NCBI GenBank assembly: GCA_001302245.1
Contig: LGYU01000004.1
Span: forward strand, 62,001-126,000
DNA: 64,000 bases
From: Chitinophagaceae bacterium PMP191F
GTDB lineage: Bacteria > Bacteroidota > Bacteroidia > Chitinophagales > Chitinophagaceae
Direction of reading: 5' to 3'
Shown: positions 9,688 to 18,062 of the stretch, in pieces
Position numbering within the stretch: the first letter of the stretch is position 1
How the letters are laid out: every line of letters begins with the position of its first letter
Notes under the pieces: generated by a model
What the model was told of the DNA's origin: nothing
The model's database searches: none
Seen by the model: the letters and a program-made list of their open reading frames with translations, nothing else
Program-made: the position numbers and the translations under genes

Positions 9688-10542
9688 TTAAACCACTACT
9701 GCTTTCAGGCTCAGGTCCAGGCTATGTGCCTGGTGTATCAATGCACCCACACTCACAAAATCAACACCGGTAGCAGCGTATGCTTCTATAGTATCCATAT
9801 TGATGCCACCACTGGCTTCCGTTTCATATTTACCATTGATCAACTGCAATGCTTCGCTGATCTGTTCGGGTGTAAAATTATCCAGCATAATACGGTTTAC
9901 TTTGCCAATAACCATTACCCTTTTTACTTCGTCCAGGTTACGTGTCTCTACCTCGATCTTTAAGCCGGGTTTAACCTGCTGTACATATCGCCATGCACGT
10001 TCAATAGCGTTTTCCAGCCCACCGGCATAGTCAATATGATTATCCTTCAGCATGATCATATCGTAAAGACCCATACGATGATTTAAACCACCACCAATAC
10101 GCACTGCTTCTTTTTCCAGCAACCTGAAGTTGGGCGTTGTTTTACGCGTATCCAGCACCCGTGTATGATAGTTTTTGATCTTCTCAGCATACTGATGGGT
10201 AAGTGTGGCAATACCACTCATGCGCTGCATACAGTTCAGCACCAGGCGTTCACATTGCAAAATAGTATATACAGATGCAGATACTTCAAAGGCAATTTCG
10301 CCCGGGTGCATTACATCACCATCTTTTTTAAAAGCTGTAAACTGTATATCGGGTTGCTGGTAACGAAATATTTTTTCAGCCACTTCCACACCAGCCAGTA
10401 TGCCTGTCTGTTTAATTTTTAACACAGCTTTCCCTTTGGCATCGGCAGGTATGGCAGACAATGTTGAATGATCACCATCGCCAATATCCTCACGCAATGC
10501 AGCGTTGATCAGTATCTGTAATTGTTCGTCGAACGTAAGCAT
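9688..10542 (-). CDS. nadC: Nicotinate-nucleotide pyrophosphorylase (carboxylating), QAPRTase
   Basis: Converts quinolinate and PRPP to nicotinate mononucleotide, the entry from de novo quinolinate to NAD. The 284-aa product carries the core motifs of the family: RMSGIATLTHQYAEKI, VLDTRKTTPNFRLLEKEAV, GGGLNHRMGLYDMIMLKDNH and a late GGINMDTIEAYAATGVDFVS. The TRKT and NHRMGL segments bind substrate phosphate and quinolinate in known structures. No nadA or nadB is adjacent. The start at 10542 gives the usual N-terminal domain. It is cytosolic and monocistronic as far as can be seen. Confidence 0.95.
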   Translation of the reverse strand: MLTFDEQLQILINAALREDIGDGDHSTLSAIPADAKGKAVLKIKQTGILAGVEVAEKIFRYQQPDIQFTAFKKDGDVMHPGEIAFEVSASVYTILQCERLVLNCMQRMSGIATLTHQYAEKIKNYHTRVLDTRKTTPNFRLLEKEAVRIGGGLNHRMGLYDMIMLKDNHIDYAGGLENAIERAWRYVQQVKPGLKIEVETRNLDEVKRVMVIGKVNRIMLDNFTPEQISEALQLINGKYETEASGGINMDTIEAYAATGVDFVSVGALIHQAHSLDLSLKAVVV

Positions 10543-10661
10543 GTAGCAAAACTAATGAAGAAAGTCAGAAAAATGTGCAGATCAGCAAATGCGCAGATAT
10601 CAATAATAACCCTGGTCAGTACGATCTTATTAAATCCCTAAACCTGTGTTATAATCTGCGT

Positions 10662-10696
10662 AAAAAAAAGACCCTCAACATTGCTGTTAAGGGTCT
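10662..10696 (-). terminator. Rho-independent terminator after the DUF4783 gene
   Basis: On the minus strand a 12-bp stem (plus-strand AGACCCTCAACA at 10669-10680 and TGTTAAGGGTCT at 10685-10696, one wobble) is followed by a run of eight T. It lies 25 bp after the stop codon at 10721. Confidence 0.85.
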
Positions 10697-10720
10697 GTTG
10701 CGTTTTCAGGGATAATATGT

Positions 10721-11113
10721 TTATTCTACCAGTTCAAAGACCAGTTCCTGCACCACCTGCGTATCACCTTTCTGTTTCATAAAAAACTTGGTGCGGTAGC
10801 TGCCATTACGGGTTAGCAGTACGCCAATGCAGAATTGAGAACCGCTTTGTTCTCCCTTGTGTTTAACCTGGAAACTCTTTACCTCGTTGGTGGAGAAAAA
10901 ATCTTTCAGAATCATTTCAGCCTGGCTTTTACTGTAATTGTCATTCTTGCCGGGTAATGAAATGTCCACACGGGCATCAAAGTATTTTGACAACTGGCTG
11001 GCGTTGCCGCTTTTCATGGCAGTTATCACGTCATCAATCGAATAAAAATCCGGAGTAAATGACACCAGGAAAAGCGAGAGAAAGAGGATCGCAAATCCCA
11101 GGGATTTTTTCAT
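10721..11113 (-). CDS. DUF4783-type exported protein (NTF2-like)
   Basis: The 130-aa protein has an N-terminal signal peptide (MKKSLGFAILFLSLFLVSF) and a single small domain resembling the Bacteroidota DUF4783 family, an NTF2-like or lumazine-type fold by analogy. Recognisable parts are SIDDVITAMKSGNASQLSKY, the acidic ARVDISLPGKNDNYS and FFMKQKGDTQVVQELVFEL. No catalytic residues are evident and the function is unknown. It is probably periplasmic. It is divergent from gpmI, with about 135 bp between them, and ends in a strong terminator, so it is a single-gene unit. Confidence 0.8.
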   Translation of the reverse strand: MKKSLGFAILFLSLFLVSFTPDFYSIDDVITAMKSGNASQLSKYFDARVDISLPGKNDNYSKSQAEMILKDFFSTNEVKSFQVKHKGEQSGSQFCIGVLLTRNGSYRTKFFMKQKGDTQVVQELVFELVE

Positions 11114-11199
11114 ATATATTTTTTTTCTGCTCTCAAAGTTGCGAAAAACATGCCAAAGTAAGATTGCGTTGAAAAAATACTATCAACCACCTATTGCCT

Positions 11200-11207
11200 T
11201 ACCTTTG
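11200..11207 (+). promoter_or_regulatory. Candidate -7 box of the gpmI promoter
   Basis: TACCTTTG matches TAnnTTTG and stands 41 bp before the gpmI ATG. No convincing TTG is seen at the expected distance upstream. Confidence 0.4.
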
Positions 11208-11248
11208 TAACACTTCTAATAATAAATTCAACACAATCACATCGTTAT

Positions 11249-12772
11249 ATGCCTGCTTCAAAAGTCATTCTTGTTATCATGGATGGTTGGGGACTTGGAA
11301 AAGTACAGTCTGCAGATGCTATCCAACATGCAAAAACTCCGTTTGTAAGCTCCTTATATGCCAAATATCCCAACAGCACGCTGGTTACCTGTGGCGAACA
11401 GGTAGGCTTACCTGACGGGCAGATGGGCAACAGCGAAGTAGGCCACCTGAATCTTGGCGCCGGCCGCATTGTGTACCAGGAACTGCAACGCATTAACGTA
11501 GCTATCCGCGATGAATCGTTTTATAAAAATCCTGCGTTGCTCAATGCCATTCACTACGCTATTGAAAATAAAAAACCTTTACACCTGCTGGGCCTGGTAA
11601 GCGATGGCGGTGTTCACTCACATACCAATCACCTGAAAGCCATCGTTTCGCTTTGTTATAAAGAAGGGTTAAAAGATGTGTTTATACATGCTTTTACTGA
11701 TGGACGTGATACTGACCCGAAAAGCGGACTGGGTTTTCTGACTTCATTGCAACAACACCTCAATGCCACTACCGGTAAAATTGCTACAGTAAGCGGTCGC
11801 TACTATGCTATGGATCGTGATAAACGCTGGGAGCGTGTAAAACTTGCTTACGACGCTCTGGTAAATGGCATTGGTGAAAAAGCAACCGACGGACTGGCTG
11901 CAGTAGAACAATCTTATGCACATAACATCACCGATGAGTTTATTAAACCCACCGTGATCATTGGCGCCGATCAACTGCCCATTGCCACCATCAAAGATGG
12001 CGATGTTGCCATTTGCTTCAACTTCCGTACAGACCGTTGCCGTGAAATAACACAGGTACTGACACAAACTGATTTTCCTGAACAGAACATGAAACATCTG
12101 TCATTGCATTATACTACCATGACAGAGTACGATAAGACCTTCAAAAACGTACACATCGTTTTTGAAAACGATAACCTGAATAATACACTGGGCGAGATCA
12201 TTGCCGCCAATCATAAAAAACAGATCCGTATTGCGGAAACGGAAAAATATCCGCACGTATCTTTCTTTTTCAGTGGCGGACGTGAAGTACCATTTGAAGG
12301 CGAACGCAGGATCATGGTGCCTTCACCCAAAGTAGCTACATACGATCTCAAACCGGAGATGAGCGCAGTAGAACTTACAGACGCTATTGTTCCCGAACTG
12401 GAGCAGGAAACTGCCGATTTTATTTGTCTCAACTATGCCAATGCTGATATGGTAGGCCATACCGGCATTTTTTCGGCTGCTATCAAAGCAGTAGAAACTG
12501 TAGACAAATGCGTGGAAAGAGTGGTTACAACCGCCCTGGCACACGGATATGCCGTATTTCTGACGGCAGACCACGGTAATGCTGATTTCATGATAAATGC
12601 AGACGGTACCCCCAACACTGCCCATACCCTGAACCTGGTACCTTTCTTTATTATTGATAAAGACTGGAAAGGCACTATTAAACCCGGTAAGCTGGGCGAT
12701 ATAGCTCCTACTATTCTCACCTTTATGCATCTACCCATTCCGGCCGAAATGACCGGCAATGTGCTGATATAA
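11249..12772 (+). CDS. gpmI: 2,3-bisphosphoglycerate-independent phosphoglycerate mutase
   Basis: Interconverts 3- and 2-phosphoglycerate in glycolysis and gluconeogenesis by a two-metal phosphoserine mechanism. The 507-aa length is standard. Asp12 in VIMDGWG and the phospho-acceptor Ser62 in GQMGNSEVGHLNLGAGR are present. The metal-binding C-terminal motifs NYANADMVGHTG and FLTADHGNADFM are intact. The insert between them (about residues 80-310) is the phosphotransferase domain typical of this class. A terminator follows directly, so it is a single-gene unit expressed from its own promoter. Confidence 0.96.
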   Translation: MPASKVILVIMDGWGLGKVQSADAIQHAKTPFVSSLYAKYPNSTLVTCGEQVGLPDGQMGNSEVGHLNLGAGRIVYQELQRINVAIRDESFYKNPALLNAIHYAIENKKPLHLLGLVSDGGVHSHTNHLKAIVSLCYKEGLKDVFIHAFTDGRDTDPKSGLGFLTSLQQHLNATTGKIATVSGRYYAMDRDKRWERVKLAYDALVNGIGEKATDGLAAVEQSYAHNITDEFIKPTVIIGADQLPIATIKDGDVAICFNFRTDRCREITQVLTQTDFPEQNMKHLSLHYTTMTEYDKTFKNVHIVFENDNLNNTLGEIIAANHKKQIRIAETEKYPHVSFFFSGGREVPFEGERRIMVPSPKVATYDLKPEMSAVELTDAIVPELEQETADFICLNYANADMVGHTGIFSAAIKAVETVDKCVERVVTTALAHGYAVFLTADHGNADFMINADGTPNTAHTLNLVPFFIIDKDWKGTIKPGKLGDIAPTILTFMHLPIPAEMTGNVLI

Positions 12773-12790
12773 GATTTTCATATACAATAC

Positions 12791-12836
12791 AAAAAGCGGC
12801 TGCAGAATAGAATCTTCAGCCGCTTTTTGCTTTTAT
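12791..12836 (+). terminator. Rho-independent terminator after gpmI
   Basis: The perfect 12-bp stem AAAAAGCGGCTG (12791-12802) / CAGCCGCTTTTT (12817-12828) lies about 20 bp after the stop codon, with a T-rich tail. Confidence 0.85.
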
Positions 12837-13012
12837 TTTACTGCTTTAGGACTGGGGATTTCAAATCCGCACATTGACATATTCATTCATTTGCTCATCC
12901 CATTCACGTGTTTTTCCTAAGTTTTTTTTCTACAACCGGGCGTCTTTTTTACTTATAAAGCAGCAATTGCATCTGAAAATTGTCTAAATTACAGGGCAAC
13001 CAAACGGTTAAT

Positions 13013-13594
13013 ATGACCGAAGACGCCATTTTACAAGGCTGTTTACAGAATAGCGCGACTGCCCAAAAGGAGTTATACCAACGGTATAGCGCCAAAATGC
13101 TGTCTGTCTGCTACCGTTTTGCCCATAACAGAGAAGATGCTGAGGATATGCTGCAGGAAGGTTTTATCAAAGTATTTTCACAGATACATACCTTCCAGAA
13201 TAAAGGCGCTTTTGAGGGATGGATCAGGAGAATTATAGTACACACCTGTATCAATCACCTGAAAAAGAACCGCAAGTTCAATGAAAGCGTGGACCTTATA
13301 CACGCCAGCAGTATCCAGGTCCGTGAAGAGTCAGTACCGTCCATTGTTCAGGCAAAACAGGTGGTAGAGTGCATAAGGCTATTGCCTATTGGGTATAGAA
13401 CTGTATTGAACCTGTACGCTGTAGAAGGATATTCGCACAAGGAGATTGCCGTGATGCTGGATATTGAAGAAAGTACCAGTCGTTCACAGTATACCCGCGC
13501 GAAACAAATGCTGGAAGAAATATTAATTAAGAAAAAAATTATCCAGAAGCCAAAAGAAAAAATCAGTTGGCTGAAAGTAGTTACCGGACGATAA
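13013..13594 (+). CDS. ECF RNA polymerase sigma factor (sigma-70 family)
   Basis: A 193-aa group 4 sigma factor. Region 2 is read in LYQRYSAKMLSVCYRFAHNR and EDAEDMLQEGFIKVFSQIHT. Region 4 is VLNLYAVEGYSHKEIAVML followed by the helix-turn-helix tail ESTSRSQYTRAKQ. I start at the ATG at 13013 (MTEDAILQGC); an upstream TTG at 12980 would add 11 unsupported residues. The stop codon overlaps the ATG of a 22-codon ORF (TAATG), and a membrane-anchored beta-barrel gene follows. This sigma/barrel order is common in Chitinophagaceae. No FecR-type anti-sigma factor is adjacent, so control is probably exerted by the next protein or another locus. Confidence 0.93.
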   Translation: MTEDAILQGCLQNSATAQKELYQRYSAKMLSVCYRFAHNREDAEDMLQEGFIKVFSQIHTFQNKGAFEGWIRRIIVHTCINHLKKNRKFNESVDLIHASSIQVREESVPSIVQAKQVVECIRLLPIGYRTVLNLYAVEGYSHKEIAVMLDIEESTSRSQYTRAKQMLEEILIKKKIIQKPKEKISWLKVVTGR

Positions 13595-13662
13595 TGAATT
13601 GTTATAAAGACCATATTGAGAAGATTCTATCCTTTGAAAATTATACCCGTACAAATCATTAG
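13594..13662 (+). CDS. Coupled 22-residue ORF between sigma factor and barrel protein
   Basis: The ATG at 13594 overlaps the sigma-factor stop as TAATG, and the ORF ends with TAG 5 bp before the ATG of the barrel gene. The peptide (22 aa, beginning MNCYKDHIEKILSF) is predicted to have a short amphipathic helix and no signal sequence. The tight packing suggests translational coupling, either as a relay for ribosomes to the next gene or as a real micropeptide. At this length the open frame could be chance, and I know no family for it. Confidence 0.35.
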   Translation: MNCYKDHIEKILSFENYTRTNH

Positions 13663-13667
13663 CCGTT

Positions 13668-15155
13668 ATGCAGCGAGGTTTCTACCATGATGATTTTGAA
13701 GATCTCCTTAAAGAAAAGGCAGACCAGTACAAAATGTACCCTTCAGATCAGGTATGGAAAAAAATTTATAAAGCACTTCACACCCGTAAAAAATGGTACC
13801 TTGTAGGGTTTGTGCTTTTCTTCGCCGGTCTTGCATATTACACGATTATTGAACTCATCACTCCTTCTTCACACAAACCACTTGCTACCAAAGATCCTTC
13901 TGCAATGACTGCCGCCTCTTCTGCAGCAGCCGAAAAAGCGATCATTGTTCCATTTACCAACAACAGCCGACAAAGTCAACATACAACCGGCAATTCCAGC
14001 CGCACACATTCTTTTGTTATCAGTCCCGACCATGTAGATAGCCCTGCGCTGAATAATACTGTAGTGACCAGCATAGTTGAAGAACATACCAATGCAGCTG
14101 ACGCACCATCTACTGCCCCGGTATACGATCTGCTTACGGGCATGCGTAAAGCAGAAGCCAAAACAATTATTGCCGGTGAAGCTACTGCTATTACCAATCA
14201 TTCATCGGGTATAACACAACATACCAGTGAAACTTCAGAACAGAATATGCTGGCAGATGCTGATTCAGATAAAACCGCCGATCACGCTGTCAATACATCC
14301 ATTGCTTCACGGGTTCCGGATCAGCAGCAACTGATGAATCTGGCAGAGGCAGAAAAACAGCAGAAACTGGACCGCTTGCCGGTAGAAGTTGCTTATGAAT
14401 ATGCGTTGCCACGCACCAAACGTTTAAGCTGGCAATGGTCATTCACACCTACCATGAATTACCGTAAGCTGACAGGTGATCCCAATGCTAATATCAAATC
14501 CAACCTGAACAATGTACCACTGGCTTTAAATATTGAAGGAGATCCTGATAAGCTGGTCAATCACAAACCGGCTATGGGTTTTGAGATCGGTACGCATGCT
14601 TTATACGCATTGAACAAAAACCTGGCTGTACGCGCAGGATTGCAATTCAACTATTCACGATACAATATACAGGCCTATAGTTCCCGTACTGCTGATGTGG
14701 CAACTATTACACTCAGCAATTCATCGGGCTATCGTCCGGAATCCATTACCAGCTATACCCGCATTCACAATTTTGGTGGCGACCAGGCTGAGCAATTACA
14801 AAACCAGTATTTCCAGCTATCTGTTCCGGTAGGACTTGAATACCGCGTATTGGGTAATGAAAAATTACAATTGAAAGTAGGCGGTACTTTACAGCCCACT
14901 TACCTGCTGAACCGTAATTCATACCTTATTACCAACGATTATACCAATTATACCCGTGAACCATCACTGGTAAGGAAATGGAACCTGAATGCCAGTGCAG
15001 AAGCATTTATCGCCTACAAAACCGGCGATCTTCAGTGGCAGGTGGGTCCACAATTCCGTTATCAACTGTTTTCCAGTTATGTAAACAAATATCCCATTCG
15101 TGAATACCTGATGGAATATGGTATCCGGATCGGAGTAGCCAAGACTATCCGCTAG
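13668..15155 (+). CDS. Inner-membrane-anchored protein with C-terminal beta-barrel-like domain (sigma partner)
   Basis: The 495-aa protein has three parts. Residues 1-41 are a cytosolic-type segment (DDFEDLLKEKADQYKMYPSD, then VWKKIYKALH). A single hydrophobic helix spans about residues 43-64. A long Ser/Thr/Ala-rich linker runs to about 250, followed by an outer-membrane beta-barrel-like region with alternating strands such as WSFTPTMNYRKL and a final MEYGIRIGVAKTIR. Similar N-termini recur after ECF sigma genes in Chitinophagaceae. By position the N-terminal part could be the anti-sigma element, but this is inference. No Sec signal with cleavage site is seen; the helix looks like a stop or anchor. 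No enzymatic motif was found. Confidence 0.8.
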   Translation: MQRGFYHDDFEDLLKEKADQYKMYPSDQVWKKIYKALHTRKKWYLVGFVLFFAGLAYYTIIELITPSSHKPLATKDPSAMTAASSAAAEKAIIVPFTNNSRQSQHTTGNSSRTHSFVISPDHVDSPALNNTVVTSIVEEHTNAADAPSTAPVYDLLTGMRKAEAKTIIAGEATAITNHSSGITQHTSETSEQNMLADADSDKTADHAVNTSIASRVPDQQQLMNLAEAEKQQKLDRLPVEVAYEYALPRTKRLSWQWSFTPTMNYRKLTGDPNANIKSNLNNVPLALNIEGDPDKLVNHKPAMGFEIGTHALYALNKNLAVRAGLQFNYSRYNIQAYSSRTADVATITLSNSSGYRPESITSYTRIHNFGGDQAEQLQNQYFQLSVPVGLEYRVLGNEKLQLKVGGTLQPTYLLNRNSYLITNDYTNYTREPSLVRKWNLNASAEAFIAYKTGDLQWQVGPQFRYQLFSSYVNKYPIREYLMEYGIRIGVAKTIR

Positions 15156-15175
15156 TATTTTAGCATCAATCTTAT

Positions 15176-15207
15176 AAAGCTGCCGTTGAAACACATGGCA
15201 GCTTTTT
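15176..15207 (+). terminator. Rho-independent terminator of the sigma/barrel operon
   Basis: The 9-bp stem AAAGCTGCC (15176-15184) / GGCAGCTTT (15197-15205) has a 12-nt loop and continues into a T run. Confidence 0.85.
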
Positions 15208-15283
15208 CATTTAAAAACGTGTGCGGTATTTTACCACATTATGAGAATATCATTGTTATCTGCGTTTCAGTTAATTTTACGTC

Positions 15284-15898
15284 ATGAAATCTGCCGTTTT
15301 ACTTTTATCGACCATTTTACTTACAACCTTCTTATCCTGCAAAAACAACCAACAGACAGCCGGCAACAGCGATGTTCAGGATACCACAGCACAATCTTCG
15401 CCTTTTTTGCCAGTGGGCGCCATTTTAAATAACGATAAAAAACTGGCCGATACGTTTGCTACCGCTTTTCTGAAACGTGTTGAAACCGGTAGTCATAAAG
15501 ACTCTGCTTTCATTAATCCTGCCGAGTTCAACCGGCTCAGCATGGCCTTTTTTCCGTCGGTACTGATGGATTCAGCTGCCTTCCGGCAACATTACAATGA
15601 ATCATCTATTATGGATGAAACTACCGGTCTGCTGAATTTTATTTATACTGCCAAAGATGTATCTGACTCCCTGCACCAGGTGGTGGTTTATATTTCGCCC
15701 ACACAAACCACCGATCAGACCAACAGGGTGTACATGGAGCGTGCATTTAAACAGGGAGATACACTGGTACAACAAAAACTGACCTGGAAACTGAAACAGT
15801 ACTTTTACATACTTACCATCAGGCAGCCGGCAACAGGCGACGCTGTAATTACCAACGAAAAAGTTATCTGGAATCCTGAAAAATTCCGGGAAGATTAG
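15284..15898 (+). CDS. Hypothetical lipoprotein upstream of uvrC
   Basis: A 204-aa protein with a clear lipoprotein signal: MKSAVLLLSTILLTTFLSC with Cys19 as the lipidated residue. The mature part is polar, rich in Thr and Asp, and alternates beta and helical segments (AFFPSVLMDSAAFRQHY, QVVVYISPTQTTDQTNRVYM). I recognise no family. It ends 9 bp before uvrC on the same strand, so the two are probably co-transcribed, but there is no functional reason to link an envelope lipoprotein with DNA repair. The start is supported by the signal peptide. Confidence 0.7.
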   Translation: MKSAVLLLSTILLTTFLSCKNNQQTAGNSDVQDTTAQSSPFLPVGAILNNDKKLADTFATAFLKRVETGSHKDSAFINPAEFNRLSMAFFPSVLMDSAAFRQHYNESSIMDETTGLLNFIYTAKDVSDSLHQVVVYISPTQTTDQTNRVYMERAFKQGDTLVQQKLTWKLKQYFYILTIRQPATGDAVITNEKVIWNPEKFRED

Positions 15899-15907
15899 GA
15901 GAGTATT

Positions 15908-17758
15908 ATGACCGCACAGGAATTTCAACAGATTGCACATACCATACCCGTAAACCCGGGTATTTATAAATATTATGACAGCCAGGACGAACTGGTGTAT
16001 GTAGGAAAAGCCAAAAGCCTCCGCAAACGCGTAAGCTCTTATTTCACCAAAACATTCACATCGTACAAAACGCATGAGCTGGTGCAACGGATCCGGCGCA
16101 TCGAGTTTACCATTGTCAATTCAGAGCAGGATGCTTTTTTACTGGAAAACTCTCTGATCAAACAATACCAGCCTAAGTACAATATCAACCTGAAGGATGA
16201 TAAGACCTATCCCTATATCGTTATCAAAAAAGAACCCTTTCCGCGCATTTTTCTTACCAGGCGTAAAATTGCTGATGGTTCTGAATACCTTGGACCTTTT
16301 ACTTCTGTTGCCAAAGTACGTGAGCTGATCGATTTTGTACGGCATAATATTCCTTTACGTACATGCAAGCTCAATTTAACAGACAACAACATACGAAAAG
16401 GGAAGTTTAAAGTGTGCCTGGAATATCACCTGGGCAATTGTAAAGGCCCCTGTGAAGGATTGCAGACACCCGAAGATTACCAGGATGGACTACAACAGAT
16501 CCGCGATATACTCAAAGGCAACCTTACACCTGTAATACAGCATTTTAAAACAGAAATGCGTGCAGCAGCAGAATCATTGCTGTTTGAAAAAGCAGAGATC
16601 GTTAAAAAGAAAATAGAACATCTTGAGCAGTACCAGGCCCGGTCGGTAGTAGTAGGCAGCAGGTTCATCAATGCAGATGTATTTTCTATGCTTCGCGATG
16701 GTGATATTGCGTATGTCAATTACCTGATGGTGCAGAATGGCTCTATCGTACAAACACATACTTCGCAACTGGAAAGGCACCTTGATGAAACAGATGAAGA
16801 GATCCTTGCATTTGCAGTAGCGCAACTACGCGCCACATTCAACAGTTTGTCTACTGAAATTGTATTGCCATTTGAAATAGAGTATCCTGATAAGGAAGTA
16901 ACCATTATCATTCCTAAAAGTGGTGATAAGAAAAAGCTGCTGGATCTTTCTGAAACCAATGTGAACTATTTCCGTGAAGAGATCAGGAAACGTAAGATGC
17001 TGCAACTGGAAGGACGTGATGATATGGAGCGTAAAAAAGTATTGTACCAGTTGCAACAGGACCTGCAGTTACCACTGGTACCGGTGCATATTGAATGTTT
17101 TGATAATTCCAACTTCCAGGGTAGTTATCCTGTATCGGCCATGGTGTGTTTTAAAGATGGTATGCCCAGTAAAAAAGATTACCGTCATTTCAATGTAAAA
17201 ACAGTAGAAGGCATCAATGACTTTGCCACTATGAAAGAAGTGGTATACAGGCGTTATAAACGTCTGCAGCAGGAACAACAGCCATTACCTCAACTGGTGA
17301 TCATTGACGGAGGTAAAGGTCAGTTGGGTGCGGCACTGGAAAGTATACGCGAATTGAATTTAACAGGCGCTATGACAGTAGTAGGCCTGGCAAAGAATGA
17401 AGAAGAAATATTTTTTCCCGGCGACCAGGAATCACTGAAGCTTCCATATAGCAGTGAAAGCCTTAAACTGATTCGTCGTATACGCGATGAAGTGCATCGC
17501 TTTGGTATTACTTTTCACAGACAGAAAAGAAGTAAAGGCACTTTTAAAAATGAATTGGAATCAATAAAAGGTATTGGAAAAAGCACTGCTGATCAGTTAT
17601 TGCGTCAATACAAATCTGTAAAGCGCATCAAAGAATTGAATGAAGCAGAGTTAACCACTGCTATAGGCGCATCAAAAGCATTGCTGGTATGGAACTTTTT
17701 CCATAGCACACATGATAACAATAATCATAGCAATGAAGTGCCGGTAGAAAACAACTGA
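15908..17758 (+). CDS. uvrC: Excinuclease ABC subunit C
   Basis: Nuclease subunit of nucleotide-excision repair that makes the 3' and then the 5' incision at lesions marked by UvrA and UvrB. The 616-aa protein has the usual order. The GIY-YIG domain is at about residues 14-95 (NPGIYKYYDSQDELVYVGKA). The Cys-rich linker follows (CKLNLTDNNI ... CLEYHLGNCKGPC), then a UVR motif near residue 210. The RNase H-like endonuclease half contains HIECFDNSNFQGSYPVSAMV and VIIDGGKGQLGAA, and the C-terminal helix-hairpin-helix is ESIKGIGKSTADQLL. No uvrA or uvrB is nearby. Confidence 0.97.
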   Translation: MTAQEFQQIAHTIPVNPGIYKYYDSQDELVYVGKAKSLRKRVSSYFTKTFTSYKTHELVQRIRRIEFTIVNSEQDAFLLENSLIKQYQPKYNINLKDDKTYPYIVIKKEPFPRIFLTRRKIADGSEYLGPFTSVAKVRELIDFVRHNIPLRTCKLNLTDNNIRKGKFKVCLEYHLGNCKGPCEGLQTPEDYQDGLQQIRDILKGNLTPVIQHFKTEMRAAAESLLFEKAEIVKKKIEHLEQYQARSVVVGSRFINADVFSMLRDGDIAYVNYLMVQNGSIVQTHTSQLERHLDETDEEILAFAVAQLRATFNSLSTEIVLPFEIEYPDKEVTIIIPKSGDKKKLLDLSETNVNYFREEIRKRKMLQLEGRDDMERKKVLYQLQQDLQLPLVPVHIECFDNSNFQGSYPVSAMVCFKDGMPSKKDYRHFNVKTVEGINDFATMKEVVYRRYKRLQQEQQPLPQLVIIDGGKGQLGAALESIRELNLTGAMTVVGLAKNEEEIFFPGDQESLKLPYSSESLKLIRRIRDEVHRFGITFHRQKRSKGTFKNELESIKGIGKSTADQLLRQYKSVKRIKELNEAELTTAIGASKALLVWNFFHSTHDNNNHSNEVPVENN

Positions 17759-17834
17759 TCAGGAAAAGCGGATGCAGTAGATAGTAATGTTTGCAGACTA
17801 AAAACACTAACGCAGAAACGTATAAAAAGAAAAA

Positions 17835-17865
17835 GGGGCCAGGATAGAAATCCAGCCCCGTTTTT
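17835..17865 (+). terminator. Rho-independent terminator after uvrC
   Basis: GGGGC (17835-17839) pairs with GCCCC (17855-17859), with an inner GGAT/ATCC stem, followed by GTTTTT. Confidence 0.75.
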
Positions 17866-18012
17866 AAAATCCAATATCCTATGAAAAACCATTGTAAAAA
17901 TAGTGAAACAAACCCATAAAACAATACCTGTTTATGGGTATTTTATAAAATTTATCAGGTATCGCTAACCACCAATCGCTTTCATTCAGAAGGCTTTATA
18001 TACCCCAAAAAC

Positions 18013-18042
18013 AAAGGGCATCGTATTTTTACGATGCCCTTT
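18013..18042 (-). terminator. Terminator of the gldKLMN operon
   Basis: The perfect 12-bp inverted repeat AAAGGGCATCGT (18013-18024) / ACGATGCCCTTT (18031-18042) has a 6-nt loop. It lies 20 bp after the gldN stop, and on the minus strand the tail reads GTTTTTGG. It could act from both sides. Confidence 0.8.
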
Positions 18043-18062
18043 TATTGTAAATAGTCAATTGC

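Larger units (their letters stand above)
17759..18062. other. Convergent gap between uvrC and gldN
   Basis: This 304-bp gap holds only two terminator hairpins, one for uvrC and one for the gld operon. I see no further gene or repeat in it. Confidence 0.7.
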
